DNA of 64,000 nucleotides. It comes from Streptomyces lavendulae subsp. lavendulae. Lineage in GTDB: Bacteria; Actinomycetota; Actinomycetes; Streptomycetales; Streptomycetaceae. The DNA lies in NCBI RefSeq assembly GCF_002803845.1, contig NZ_CP024985.1, forward strand, positions 4,526,001-4,590,000, read 5' to 3'. How positions within the stretch are numbered: the stretch's first letter is position 1; each line of letters opens with the position of its first letter. Shown piece after piece: positions 9,773 through 17,208 of the stretch. Below the pieces are notes generated by a model that saw only the letters and a list, made by a program, of their open reading frames with translations, searched no databases and was not told the origin of the DNA. Both the position numbers and the translations under genes were made by a program.

Positions 9773-9784
9773 ACCGCGGCTCCG

Positions 9785-10066
9785 CTAGACCGCCCCTTCC
9801 TCCTCTTCCTCCTCGGCCTCCATGTGCCGGATTCCCTCGTGGGTGAGGGTGACCATCGCGGGGGTGTTGCCCGGTTCCCAGTCGACGGTGATCAGCCCTT
9901 CGCCCGCCAGGTAGGTGCAGGCCGCGGCCAGGTCCTGTTCCGGTATGCGCAGGTCGCTGCGCAACTGCGCTCCGGTGATGCCGAGGAGGCGGTTGCCCTC
10001 GACGGCTTCGTACAGGACCCGGAGCACCTGTGCGCGGTAGGTCTTGCGTTCGCGCAGTGTGGCCAT
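9785..10066 (-). CDS. Small winged-helix-like protein
   Basis: 93 aa from the ATG at 10066 (MATLRERKTYRAQVL). LGITGAQLRSDLRIPEQDLAAACTYLAGEG reads as a winged helix, and the tail is a run of Glu. It may be a DNA-binding or adaptor protein. Confidence 0.6.
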   Translation of the reverse strand: MATLRERKTYRAQVLRVLYEAVEGNRLLGITGAQLRSDLRIPEQDLAAACTYLAGEGLITVDWEPGNTPAMVTLTHEGIRHMEAEEEEEEGAV

Positions 10067-10121
10067 GACCGCGTCCTCTCGCGTGCGCCGACGGTTGCGT
10101 GTGCCGTGGGGCCCCGCCCGC

Positions 10122-10694
10122 TCACCTCCAGCCGTTCGCGGACAGCGGGAGGGAGCTTCGTCCCATCGCGTCCCCGAACGGGGACATGCAGGCCCCGCCC
10201 TCGGCCTCCCAGGTGGCTTCCCGGCGCGCGGCATCGCGGATGCCGCGCCCGATGACCGCTTCGTTGGCCATGAGCACGCCCGCGGTGAGGACGCTGCCGG
10301 GGATCGCCGCGGCGGCCATCAGGCGGGCCGCGGCCGCGGGTGCGGTCTCGGGCGGGATGACCAGGAGGTCCCAGCGGCCGACGGTGTACGAGAGCAGGAT
10401 CAGCTTGTCGGGGTCCTGTTCGGTGAACCAGCCCACGTGCAGTACCCGCCCGTCCATGGCCACCGTGTGCGGTACGACGGGCCAGCGGGTGGGATTCACG
10501 GTGACACGGGTGATGCGCCCCCAGCGCTCCTCCAGGGCGGCGGCGAGCGGCGGGAGCTCGGCTTCGAGGTCGCGGGAGCAGGGCCACCAGGCCCCGTCCA
10601 GCTGGCCGGCGAGCGTGGTCTTCGGGGTGAGGGACAAGCGGGCCGGGACTGCGGCGAGGTCGCGGGGCGCGGTCCGGTCGAGGGTGGTGGTCAT
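10122..10694 (-). CDS. DUF5994 family protein
   Basis: 190 aa. LDGAWWPCSRDLEAELPPL at about 33-51 is the DUF5994 signature, followed by RITRVTVNPTRWP and a Trp/Ile-rich core. It is common in Streptomyces and of unknown function. It is a divergent paralogue of the gene at 10920; the two share the GAWWP(C/R)(S/T)RD block and overall layout. Confidence 0.8.
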   Translation of the reverse strand: MTTTLDRTAPRDLAAVPARLSLTPKTTLAGQLDGAWWPCSRDLEAELPPLAAALEERWGRITRVTVNPTRWPVVPHTVAMDGRVLHVGWFTEQDPDKLILLSYTVGRWDLLVIPPETAPAAAARLMAAAAIPGSVLTAGVLMANEAVIGRGIRDAARREATWEAEGGACMSPFGDAMGRSSLPLSANGWR

Positions 10695-10764
10695 GATGCG
10701 GACCTGCCCCCGGACTGCCCGTCGGCAGTCCGGTCTTTAGGCGATCGCCGGAAACGACACCCGC

Positions 10765-10802
10765 GTGAAAGCCGGTGTGCGAAGTACTCCCGGTGCTTTC
10801 AC
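10765..10802. promoter_or_regulatory. Inverted repeat between divergent DUF5994 genes
   Basis: GTGAAAGC at 10765-10772 and GCTTTCAC at 10795-10802 form an exact 8-bp inverted repeat with a 22-base spacer. It sits in the shared promoter region and may bind a regulator of one or both genes. Confidence 0.4.
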
Positions 10803-10919
10803 TGTACGCCTGTTCGACTGGGTTTGGCCGTTCTGACCAGGTATTTTCCGGCAGGCGGTGGAGTGGGCGGTGGGCGTAGTGTGAAGGGACCACAGGTCCC
10901 CCTGGACGGGTGAACCCAC

Positions 10920-11420
10920 ATGGCCGACTCAGACAGCCCCCCTACACCCCCACTGCTCCTGCCGGATGCGATCCACCGTGCGTTCCGGCCCGGGGCGGCC
11001 GTACTCCGGCTGGAGACGACGCGGTCCCGGGAGGGGCTCCTCGACGGCGCTTGGTGGCCGCGCACCCGCGACATCGGCACCGAGCTTCCGGCGCTGATCA
11101 GAGTGCTGACCGGGCATCTCGGCCCGATCACCCGCGTGGGCGTGGACGCCTCCGCCTGGAACGGAGTCCCCACCCGCCTGGTCGTCGACGGCCAGGTCGT
11201 GCACCTCGACTCCGACCCGGTCGGCGACGACACCGTCCTCGTCACCCGTGGCCACAACGACCTCTTCGCCTTCCTGGTGGTTCCCCCGGACACCACCGCC
11301 GACGCCGCCCGGGAAGCGATGGCCCGCGCCGTCCGCGCCGACAACATCACGCAGGCCGCCCAGCTCCTCGTCGCCACCACACCCGAGCCCGGCGACGGCG
11401 CCGCCGATCCGGCAGGCTGA
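10920..11420 (+). CDS. DUF5994 family protein (paralogue)
   Basis: 166 aa. It contains LLDGAWWPRTRDIGTELPAL, GPITRVGVDASAWNG and a C-terminal hydrophobic-charged region. It is paired head to head with the copy at 10122-10694. A 6-bp hairpin (10886-10900) lies in the leader, about 20 bases before the ATG. Confidence 0.8.
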   Translation: MADSDSPPTPPLLLPDAIHRAFRPGAAVLRLETTRSREGLLDGAWWPRTRDIGTELPALIRVLTGHLGPITRVGVDASAWNGVPTRLVVDGQVVHLDSDPVGDDTVLVTRGHNDLFAFLVVPPDTTADAAREAMARAVRADNITQAAQLLVATTPEPGDGAADPAG

Positions 11421-11430
11421 CCTGGAGGCC

Positions 11431-11449
11431 CCGGCGCGCGCTGCGCCGG
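11431..11449. terminator. Short GC hairpin between convergent genes
   Basis: Arms CCGGCGC and GCGCCGG pair over 7 bp between the convergent DUF5994 gene and the small hydrophilic protein gene. Confidence 0.4.
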
Positions 11450-11656
11450 TCAGAGCCCCTCGTCGTGCAGGTCCTCTTCGCGCAGCAGGTCGTCCTCGCG
11501 GCGGCGCGCGCCCTTCTTCTGCCCGGGCTTCCCTTCCTGTTCACGGGACTGCCTGCCCGGCCGGGGCTGCGCGGGGTCTCCGGGGCGATGGTGCTCCTGA
11601 GCCTCGCGGCCCGTGCCCTTGCCCGGCTCCTGACGCTTGTCCTGCGTACCGTCCAT
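11450..11656 (-). CDS. Small highly charged hydrophilic protein
   Basis: 68 aa from the ATG at 11656, preceded by GAGGAG. It is rich in Gln, Glu, Lys, Arg and Pro with no hydrophobic core (MDGTQDKRQEPGKGTG), and looks intrinsically disordered. The strong ribosome site is the best argument that it is real. Confidence 0.6.
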   Translation of the reverse strand: MDGTQDKRQEPGKGTGREAQEHHRPGDPAQPRPGRQSREQEGKPGQKKGARRREDDLLREEDLHDEGL

Positions 11657-12017
11657 GGCGGTGCTCCTCTTGATGCGTGGGGGTACGGACTCCTCTCGGA
11701 TCACGCTGCCACGCACGTCGGAGGTGCGCATGACGGCGACTGCGGAGCGGGGCACGTCACGGCTGCCTCCGGAGCCTGGCATATTGCGCAGAATTCTGTA
11801 CCGGCTTGCGCTTCGGGCGGGAATTCCCTGCGGATTCCGCAATTCACGCGGATGGGGCGTCGATGTGAGGATATTCCAATTCTTGTTATGCGAACCTGAA
11901 AATGTGGCCGGGTTAAGTTGTCGCCGTTCGCGACACGACGAAAAAGCGGATCAAGTCGACCGGACCATGGCAATCTGCTCGCCTGTGCAAGGTTTTTCGA
12001 GCGGAGGCGCGCGTCCT
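11657..12017. other. Gene-free region upstream of the XRE regulator
   Basis: 361 bases with no supported gene. The middle (about 11770-11960) is AT-richer than its surroundings and is the expected promoter zone for the regulator. Several GAATTC/AATTC-type stretches occur. Nothing else is recognisable. Confidence 0.5.
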
Positions 12018-12881
12018 GTGAGCGGCACTGTCAATCCCACCGTCAGCAGGCGCCGACTGGGGTCGGAGCTACGTCGGCTCCGGGAGATCAGCGGTATGAC
12101 GACGCAGCAGGTGGCGGAACGCCTGCTGATCTCCCAGCCCAAGATCAGTCTGCTGGAGAACGGCCGCCGCCTCGCCAAGCCGCGCGATGTGCGCGATCTC
12201 TGCGGGTTGTACGGAGTCAAGGATCAGCGGCGCGTCGATCACCTGATGCAGTTGTCCCGGGAGTCGGGTCAGCAGGGCTGGTGGAACTCCTACGGTGACA
12301 TCCCGTACGGCCCCTACATCGGCCTGGAGGCCGAGGCGGCCTCGATCCGGCTCTACGAACCGTCGGTGATCCCCGGCCTGCTGCAGACTTCCGCCTATGC
12401 CCGGGCGGTCATCGCAGGAACGATCCCTCATGTCACGGCCGAACAGGCCGGCGCACGCCTCCAGGTGCGGCTGCGGCGCCAGGACCGGCTGGGAGCCCCG
12501 CGCGACCCGCTGCGTCTCTGGGCCGTCCTGGACGAATCGGCGCTGCGGCGCGTCGTGGGCAGCCGAGGGGTCATGCGCGAGCAGCTGGGCCATCTGACCC
12601 GTCTCGGTGCCCAGCCGCACATCACCGTGCAGGTTCTCCCCCATGGCGTGGGCGCGCACCCGGGTGTCTCGGGACAGTTCTCGCTGCTGGAGTTCGCCGA
12701 CGCCGCCGATATGAGCGTGGTGTATCTGGAAAGGTTCACCAGCGACGTTTATCTGGAGAAACGTTCCGACGTTCGGCTCTACCGCGATATGTATGCGCAC
12801 TTGCAGGCCCGGGCGCTGAGCCCGGACAACACCCGGCATTTCATCGACGAAGCCATCAACTCCTACGCCGGCCCGGAATGA
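12018..12881 (+). CDS. XRE-family regulator with DUF5753
   Basis: 287 aa from the GTG at 12018, with GGAGG ten bases upstream. The N-terminal helix-turn-helix (LGSELRRLREISGMTTQQVAERLLISQPKISLLENGRR) is followed by the DUF5753 ligand domain (WWNSYGDIPYGPYIGLEAEA, EPSVIPGLLQTSAYARA, QVLPHGVGAHPGVSGQFSLLEF). In streptomycetes such regulators usually pair with a small DUF397 protein, which is absent here. Confidence 0.88.
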   Translation: MSGTVNPTVSRRRLGSELRRLREISGMTTQQVAERLLISQPKISLLENGRRLAKPRDVRDLCGLYGVKDQRRVDHLMQLSRESGQQGWWNSYGDIPYGPYIGLEAEAASIRLYEPSVIPGLLQTSAYARAVIAGTIPHVTAEQAGARLQVRLRRQDRLGAPRDPLRLWAVLDESALRRVVGSRGVMREQLGHLTRLGAQPHITVQVLPHGVGAHPGVSGQFSLLEFADAADMSVVYLERFTSDVYLEKRSDVRLYRDMYAHLQARALSPDNTRHFIDEAINSYAGPE

Positions 12882-12959
12882 CCCGCCCTTCGCCGGCCGG
12901 GACGACGGCATTGCCGCCCGGCGCGTCCGTGAATCCGAATTGATCACTTGCGAGCGCCA

Positions 12960-12992
12960 CTGAGCCCCTGGACGATGTGTCCAGGGGCTCAG
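12960..12992. terminator. Terminator hairpin after XRE regulator
   Basis: Arms CTGAGCCCCTGGAC and GTCCAGGGGCTCAG pair over 14 bp around GATGT. It lies between convergent genes and can serve both. Confidence 0.8.
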
Positions 12993-13156
12993 CCGCCGAA
13001 CGGCGGACGTGACGTCCTACGCGCTTGACCGAGCTCCAGCCCCTGCCGCCGATGCGTACGCGGCCATCGGTGACGGGAGGGCGAAGCGATCGACGATCGG
13101 GCCGAGTGCCCGACACCGATGGGTCAGGGGCGTGAGGCGGTCACGCCTGCGATGGG

Positions 13157-14890
13157 CTACTCCTGTCGCGTTGTCGTACCTCGCCGCATCCTCCTCCTGG
13201 TGAAGATGACCGAGCCTCCGACGAATGCCAGCGCTGCCGCGGAGGCGGCCGCGATGCCGGTCCCGCTGCTTGATCCGGCCCCCGCCGGCTGCTGGCTGGT
13301 GGCGGCGCTCACGTGGGCGAAGTTGACGGTCTTGGCCGCGTGGCCGGGACCCGCGTGGCCGGGATCCTCGGCTTGCCCGTTCGGAAGGAAGTTGGCCCAC
13401 GGCGGCTTGCCCCCGTCGTGGTCACCCTGACCGTTCTCGCCCTCGCCCTCGTCCTGGTCGTGGTCGTGGTCGCCGGGCTCGTCCTTGTCGTGGCCGTGGT
13501 TGCCGTGCTCGTCCTTGTCGTGGCCGTGGTGCCCCTTGTCGCCCTTGTCGCCCTTGTCTCCACGAGGCCCCTTGGGTCCTGCGGGTCCGGTGGGTCCGAC
13601 AGGCCCTGTGGGTCCTGCGGGTCCGGTCGGGCCAGGTGCGCCGGGTGCGCCGGGGCTGCCGGTCGGGCCGGGTGCGCCGGTCGGGCCAGGAGCGCCGGGA
13701 GCACCGGGAGCGCCAGGTGCGCCGGGGGCGCCAGGGCTGCCGGTCGGGCCGGGAGCGCCGGGTGCGCCGGGTGCGCCGGTCGGGCCGGGGGCGCCGGTCG
13801 GGCCGGGTGCGCCGGTCGGGCCAGGAGCGCCGGGAGCACCGGGAGCGCCAGGTGCGCCGGGAGCACCGTCGGCGCCAGGGGCGCCGGGGGCACCAGGTGC
13901 GCCGGGGTTACCAGGGGCGCCGGGAGCGCCAGGAGCGCCGGGGTTACCAGGTGCGCCGGGGGCACCAGGTGCGCCGGGGGCGCCGGGAGCACCAGGAGCG
14001 CCGGGGGCTCCGGGGCTGCCGGTCGGGCCGGGGCTGCCGGTCGGGCCGGGGCTGCCGGTCGGTCCGGGAGGTCCGCTCGGTCCGGGAGGTCCGCTCGGTC
14101 CGGGAGGTCCGCTCGGTCCGGGCGGACCAACGGCGCAGTCCGGCCTCGTAATGGTGTTGTTGTCCATGGTGACCGCGCCATTGCGCGCCAGGGCGCGGCC
14201 CTGGATCACGGCGCTGTTGTTCAGCGTGATGGACTGCAGGGCCAGGATGTTGCCCTTGAACTGGGTGGTCGTGTCGATGGTGGCGGAGCTGCCCACCTGC
14301 CAGAACACGTTGCAGGCACTTGCTCCGTTGATGAAGGCCACGACACTCGCCGGAGCCGTGGTCAGGGTCGAGGGGATCCGGAAGATGAAGACGGAGTTGG
14401 GGTCGTTCTGGCCGTCGAGTGTGACCGTTCCGGTGAGCTGCACGAACGACGGGGCGGTGTAGACGCCGGGCCCCAGCGTCAGTCCGCCGATCTCGGCCGC
14501 AGCGAGCACGGTCCCGGGTCCCCGTCCTGCCGCGTCGTCGTAGGCGACGACGAGGTCGGACTTCGCCTGGCCGGCAGCGGCGTTGGGGAACACGCGCTGC
14601 ACCCCGTTGACGATGCCGGGCGGGAAGCCGGTCACCGAGGTGCCCGGGTATAGCCCCAGGTCGCCGTTGATGATGGTGGGGTTCGTGTTGGTGATCGTCG
14701 AACCGGCCAGAACCGCGTAACTGGTGGCGGTCCCCAGCCCCACGGTGGATTCCGCGGCGTGAGCGAGGTTCGGGACCAGGGCGGCCGACGCCACGAGCGC
14801 TGCGGGGAGCAGGGCGAAGGCTCCCCGTTTGAGCAGACTGCGTTGAGGGCTTGTGTCGGGTGGAGCCGACCGGATGACATCCAATGCCAT
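13157..14890 (-). CDS. Exported ice-binding-like (DUF3494) protein with collagen-like repeat and membrane anchor
   Basis: 577 aa from the ATG at 14890. A signal peptide (GAFALLPAALVASAALVPNL, AHA) is followed by a DUF3494/ice-binding-like beta-solenoid domain at about 45-255 (TATSYAVLAGSTITNTNPT, GDLGLYPGTSVTGF, SITLNNSAVIQGRALA). Next come about 68 uninterrupted Gly-X-Y triplets, mostly GAP and GPT. The stalk then turns charged (GDK repeats, then His/Asp/Glu-rich). A final hydrophobic segment with an RRRMRR tail anchors it to the membrane; no LPXTG sortase motif is seen. DUF3494 proteins in non-polar bacteria are mostly surface adhesins rather than true antifreeze proteins, so an adhesive stalk is the likelier role. 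Confidence 0.85.
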   Translation of the reverse strand: MALDVIRSAPPDTSPQRSLLKRGAFALLPAALVASAALVPNLAHAAESTVGLGTATSYAVLAGSTITNTNPTIINGDLGLYPGTSVTGFPPGIVNGVQRVFPNAAAGQAKSDLVVAYDDAAGRGPGTVLAAAEIGGLTLGPGVYTAPSFVQLTGTVTLDGQNDPNSVFIFRIPSTLTTAPASVVAFINGASACNVFWQVGSSATIDTTTQFKGNILALQSITLNNSAVIQGRALARNGAVTMDNNTITRPDCAVGPPGPSGPPGPSGPPGPSGPPGPTGSPGPTGSPGPTGSPGAPGAPGAPGAPGAPGAPGAPGNPGAPGAPGAPGNPGAPGAPGAPGADGAPGAPGAPGAPGAPGPTGAPGPTGAPGPTGAPGAPGAPGPTGSPGAPGAPGAPGAPGAPGPTGAPGPTGSPGAPGAPGPTGPAGPTGPVGPTGPAGPKGPRGDKGDKGDKGHHGHDKDEHGNHGHDKDEPGDHDHDQDEGEGENGQGDHDGGKPPWANFLPNGQAEDPGHAGPGHAAKTVNFAHVSAATSQQPAGAGSSSGTGIAAASAAALAFVGGSVIFTRRRMRRGTTTRQE

Positions 14891-15300
14891 GGCAGGACCT
14901 TTCTTGTTGCTTCGATCCCCAGTCCTCCCCGGGGAGGATTCCGAGCGCCCGCGACGGTGACTGCTCAGGGCCGCAAGCTCCCTGCCTGCGCCGGCGCGCA
15001 GGCTCACCCCGAGCGGGGGACGGCAGAGCGACTCCCTGTCAGAGGTAGTGATGCGCCGTCACCCGGCAGTATTGACGCATATTTCGCCGCAATAGACACC
15101 AAATCGTAAAAAAGGGTCTGCAAGAGTGACGCGTTGTCAGGAATGCGTACACGTCGCACGCCTGTGCGGATCTGTTGCGTGGCCGCCGTGGGGAGCGCGC
15201 GGCCGGGCGCGGGCCGACCGGTGAAGTCCTTGAGCAAGCGGTGGTGCCAGGCCCGCCGCCGGGTCCTCGGCTGCCGCAGAGGGCTTCGTAAGATCAACGG
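14891..15300. other. Gene-free region between surface protein and GIY-YIG gene
   Basis: 410 bases with divergent promoters expected. An AT-rich island near 15060-15125 (runs of A and T around TCGTAAAAAAGGG) is the likely promoter or leader of the surface-protein gene. No gene or RNA was recognised. Confidence 0.5.
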
Positions 15301-16020
15301 ATGACAGCAGCACCCAAGCCGGCGGCCCGCGTCGAGCAGAAGTGGGGCTTCGGCATGGCCCCGATCAAGCCGACCGTGCAGGCAGAGCGCATTCAGGCGG
15401 CCCGTACCGTGCTTGCGACCCTCGTGGACGGTCGTACGGCTGCCCTGGGGCGCCTCGACGATCTGTCCGTGATCAAAGGCTTGTTCACCCGGACCTACAA
15501 GAAGGACCAGTGGGACTGGTTCACGGTGTGGAGCCAGCTCGGCTTTCCGTCGTACCGGACGGTCAGGGGCGTCTCCGGGGACCTGCTGGGCCTGCGGAGG
15601 GCCATACAGGAGTGCGACACCGCGGCGACATCTCGGCTGATCGCGGCCCTCGGCAACCGTGATGTGGAGGCGATCCTCCAGCGGTTCATCGACGGCACCC
15701 CCCTGCGCAAGCCGGACCATGGCTTCATCTACGTCCTGTCGACACGGGAGATGCCCGGCATCCTCAAGGTGGGCTACACGGAGCGGGACGTGGCGACGCG
15801 TGCGCGGGAGATCAGCTCGTCGACGGGCGTCCCCATCCCTTACGGAGCGCGAGGTGCCTGGATGGTTCCGCACGCCCGCCAGGTCGAAGGCGAACTCCAC
15901 GCGCTGCTTGCCGAGTACCGGCTGCGGGGTGACCGAGAGTTCTTCCGAGTGGACTACGGGCTGGCGGCCACGCTCATAGACGCATACGTCAAGGGCCTGC
16001 GGTCTCAGGCGCCGGCGTGA
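15301..16020 (+). CDS. T5orf172-type GIY-YIG nuclease-domain protein
   Basis: 239 aa. The C-terminal domain at about 141-218 has the GIY-YIG pattern of the T5orf172 subfamily: GFIYVLS, then KVGYTERDVATRAREI, and GELHALLAEYRLRGDREFF with the Glu and the final aromatic pair. The N-terminal 140 residues are helical and unassigned. Such proteins occur in phage, mobile and defence contexts as well as in chromosomes; the neighbours give no operon. Catalytic activity is inferred from the motif only. Its stop codon lies inside a 22-bp palindrome. Confidence 0.75.
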   Translation: MTAAPKPAARVEQKWGFGMAPIKPTVQAERIQAARTVLATLVDGRTAALGRLDDLSVIKGLFTRTYKKDQWDWFTVWSQLGFPSYRTVRGVSGDLLGLRRAIQECDTAATSRLIAALGNRDVEAILQRFIDGTPLRKPDHGFIYVLSTREMPGILKVGYTERDVATRAREISSSTGVPIPYGARGAWMVPHARQVEGELHALLAEYRLRGDREFFRVDYGLAATLIDAYVKGLRSQAPA

Positions 16021-16031
16021 TCACGCCGGCG
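16010..16031. repeat. 22-bp perfect palindrome across the stop codon
   Basis: The sequence centred on TGA|TCA reads the same on both strands from 16010 to 16031 and includes the GIY-YIG stop at 16018-16020. It may be a terminator hairpin or a protein site. Confidence 0.8.
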
Positions 16032-16067
16032 ACACGCGTCCGGCTTCGGGGCGCCACACGACGGTGG

Positions 16068-16097
16068 TGGCCCTGACGCCGGGAGGTGTCAGGGCCA
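16068..16097. terminator. Terminator hairpin
   Basis: TGGCCCTGAC (16068-16077) pairs with GTCAGGGCCA (16088-16097) over 10 bp, between the GIY-YIG gene and the convergent reading frames. Confidence 0.6.
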
Positions 16098-16139
16098 GGC
16101 GCCACGACGGTCGATGCTTCGAGCGCTGTCGGGTCCTGC

Positions 16140-16569
16140 TCAGTACGTGGGGCAGAGGTGCGTGTGGACCGCATCGCGGATCTTGGCGGCCTTGGCCGGC
16201 CCGAATCCGTCCGGGTGGTTGGGCGAGGTGAACCTCTGGTTGGTGAGGTCGATCTGCTTCTGATCGTCCTTGGGGAAGTTGGCGATCGTTTCGCACTGGT
16301 TCCGGCCCCGGTCGACTGCCTTGTCGGGCTTGGTGTTGACGATGTCCGGGTCGATGGCGGTCAGGGCGGCGATGTATTTCGCCTGTGTCGCCGCATCCGG
16401 CTTGGGCGGAATCCCCTTGCCCTTGGGAGCCGCGGCGCCGGCCGACGGGCTGCTCGTCGCCTCGGACGCGGCGGGAGCGCTCGGCGCGGCTGGGTGTGCC
16501 CTTGCCGATGCGGCCGCACTACCGCCCCCGGGTTCAGCTGGGTGGCCGCGGGAGTGGCACTCCCTCCAA
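16140..16569 (-). pseudogene. Start-less C-terminal fragment, DUF732-like
   Basis: The frame ending at 16140 encodes IAALTAIDPDIVNTKPDKAV followed by GRNQCETIANFP and AAKIRDAVHTHLCPTY. These two Cys and the helical layout match a DUF732-like secreted domain. Between 16569 and the domain there is no ATG, GTG or TTG in this frame, only Ala/Pro/Ser linker. The upstream gene (16570-16959) ends in another frame, and a third frame has coding-like GC3 between about 16530 and 16600. The simplest reading is one ancestral exported protein broken by one or two indels. Sequencing error is the alternative. Confidence 0.5.
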
Positions 16570-16959
16570 CTACGAGAGGGACGTCGGCCTCCGGGGTGGT
16601 GGGACGGCGCGGAGGAGTTCCCACAAGGGGCGGGAGCCGCCGGCCCATTGGGCGAGGAGGTGGCGGTCGACGAGGTGGAGGCGCTGGGGCTGTGTCTGCT
16701 TCTCCCAGGCGGGCCACTTGATCGGGTAGACCACCGTCGACTGCGGCCGGGGTAACTCCGTCCCGGTCCCGGCACCCGTCCCGGTCCCGGCACCCGTCCC
16801 GGTACCGGCACCCGCAGTCGTGGTGCCGTTGCCGAGGATGAACCCTCCGATCACGAACAGGCCCAGCAGTGTGGTCTCGCGTCGCGCGCCGGCCGGGAGC
16901 CGGACGTGTCCATTGACCGGAGTTCCGTCCGACCGTACGTAGCCATTGATCCACGGCAC
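16570..16959 (-). CDS. Exported or membrane-anchored N-terminal part of a broken gene
   Basis: 129 aa. MPWINGYVRSDGTPVNGHVR, then a hydrophobic segment (TTLLGLFVIGGFILG), an AGTGTG repeat and YPIKWPAWEK. GC3 stays high up to its stop. It probably formed the start of a longer protein whose C-terminal domain is now in another frame at 16140-16569; it could also be a short functional product on its own. Confidence 0.5.
   Translation of the reverse strand: MPWINGYVRSDGTPVNGHVRLPAGARRETTLLGLFVIGGFILGNGTTTAGAGTGTGAGTGTGAGTGTELPRPQSTVVYPIKWPAWEKQTQPQRLHLVDRHLLAQWAGGSRPLWELLRAVPPPRRPTSLS
16761..16814. repeat. Three tandem 18-bp repeats
   Basis: Unit TCCCGGTCCCGGCACCCG occurs three times, the last with one substitution, coding AGTGTG repeats on the minus strand. 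Copy-number change would stay in frame, so it does not explain the frame break nearby. Confidence 0.85.
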
Positions 16960-17149
16960 AGCTGCATCCCCCTCACCAGTCGGTTACGCCTCCCTGCGCA
17001 ACCAGCCCATGAAAGCACCTGCCGCTGACAGCCGGTCACCGATCAGTCGCTATTCGTCATCATCTGCCGAATCGCTGCGCCTTGCCCTCCGCGGTCGGGC
17101 TTCGATCCGCCCATGGCGCGGCGGAGTTGGTGCCCGGGGCTTCGTTCAG

Positions 17150-17190
17150 GAGCGGATGACGGAATCGAACCCGCGCTACGAGCTTGGGAA
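17150..17190 (-). repeat. Damaged 3' half of tRNA-Gly, att-site-like
   Basis: These 41 bases match the anticodon-to-3'-end half of the intact tRNA-Gly gene (35378-35448) in the same orientation, with one missing G and two substitutions. Similarity stops at the anticodon loop. A tRNA 3' half left at a distance on the 3' side of the intact gene is the usual product of site-specific integration, marking the far end of an element. It cannot fold into a tRNA. Confidence 0.75.
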
Positions 17191-17208
17191 TCTACTGCGC
17201 GGAATGTC

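Noticed and set aside
13485..14462. Second collagen-like frame on the opposite strand of the surface-protein gene
   Set aside because: GGN-GCN-CCN repeats reverse-complement into Gly-X-Y-like codons in a shifted frame, so the mirror frame is an automatic by-product.
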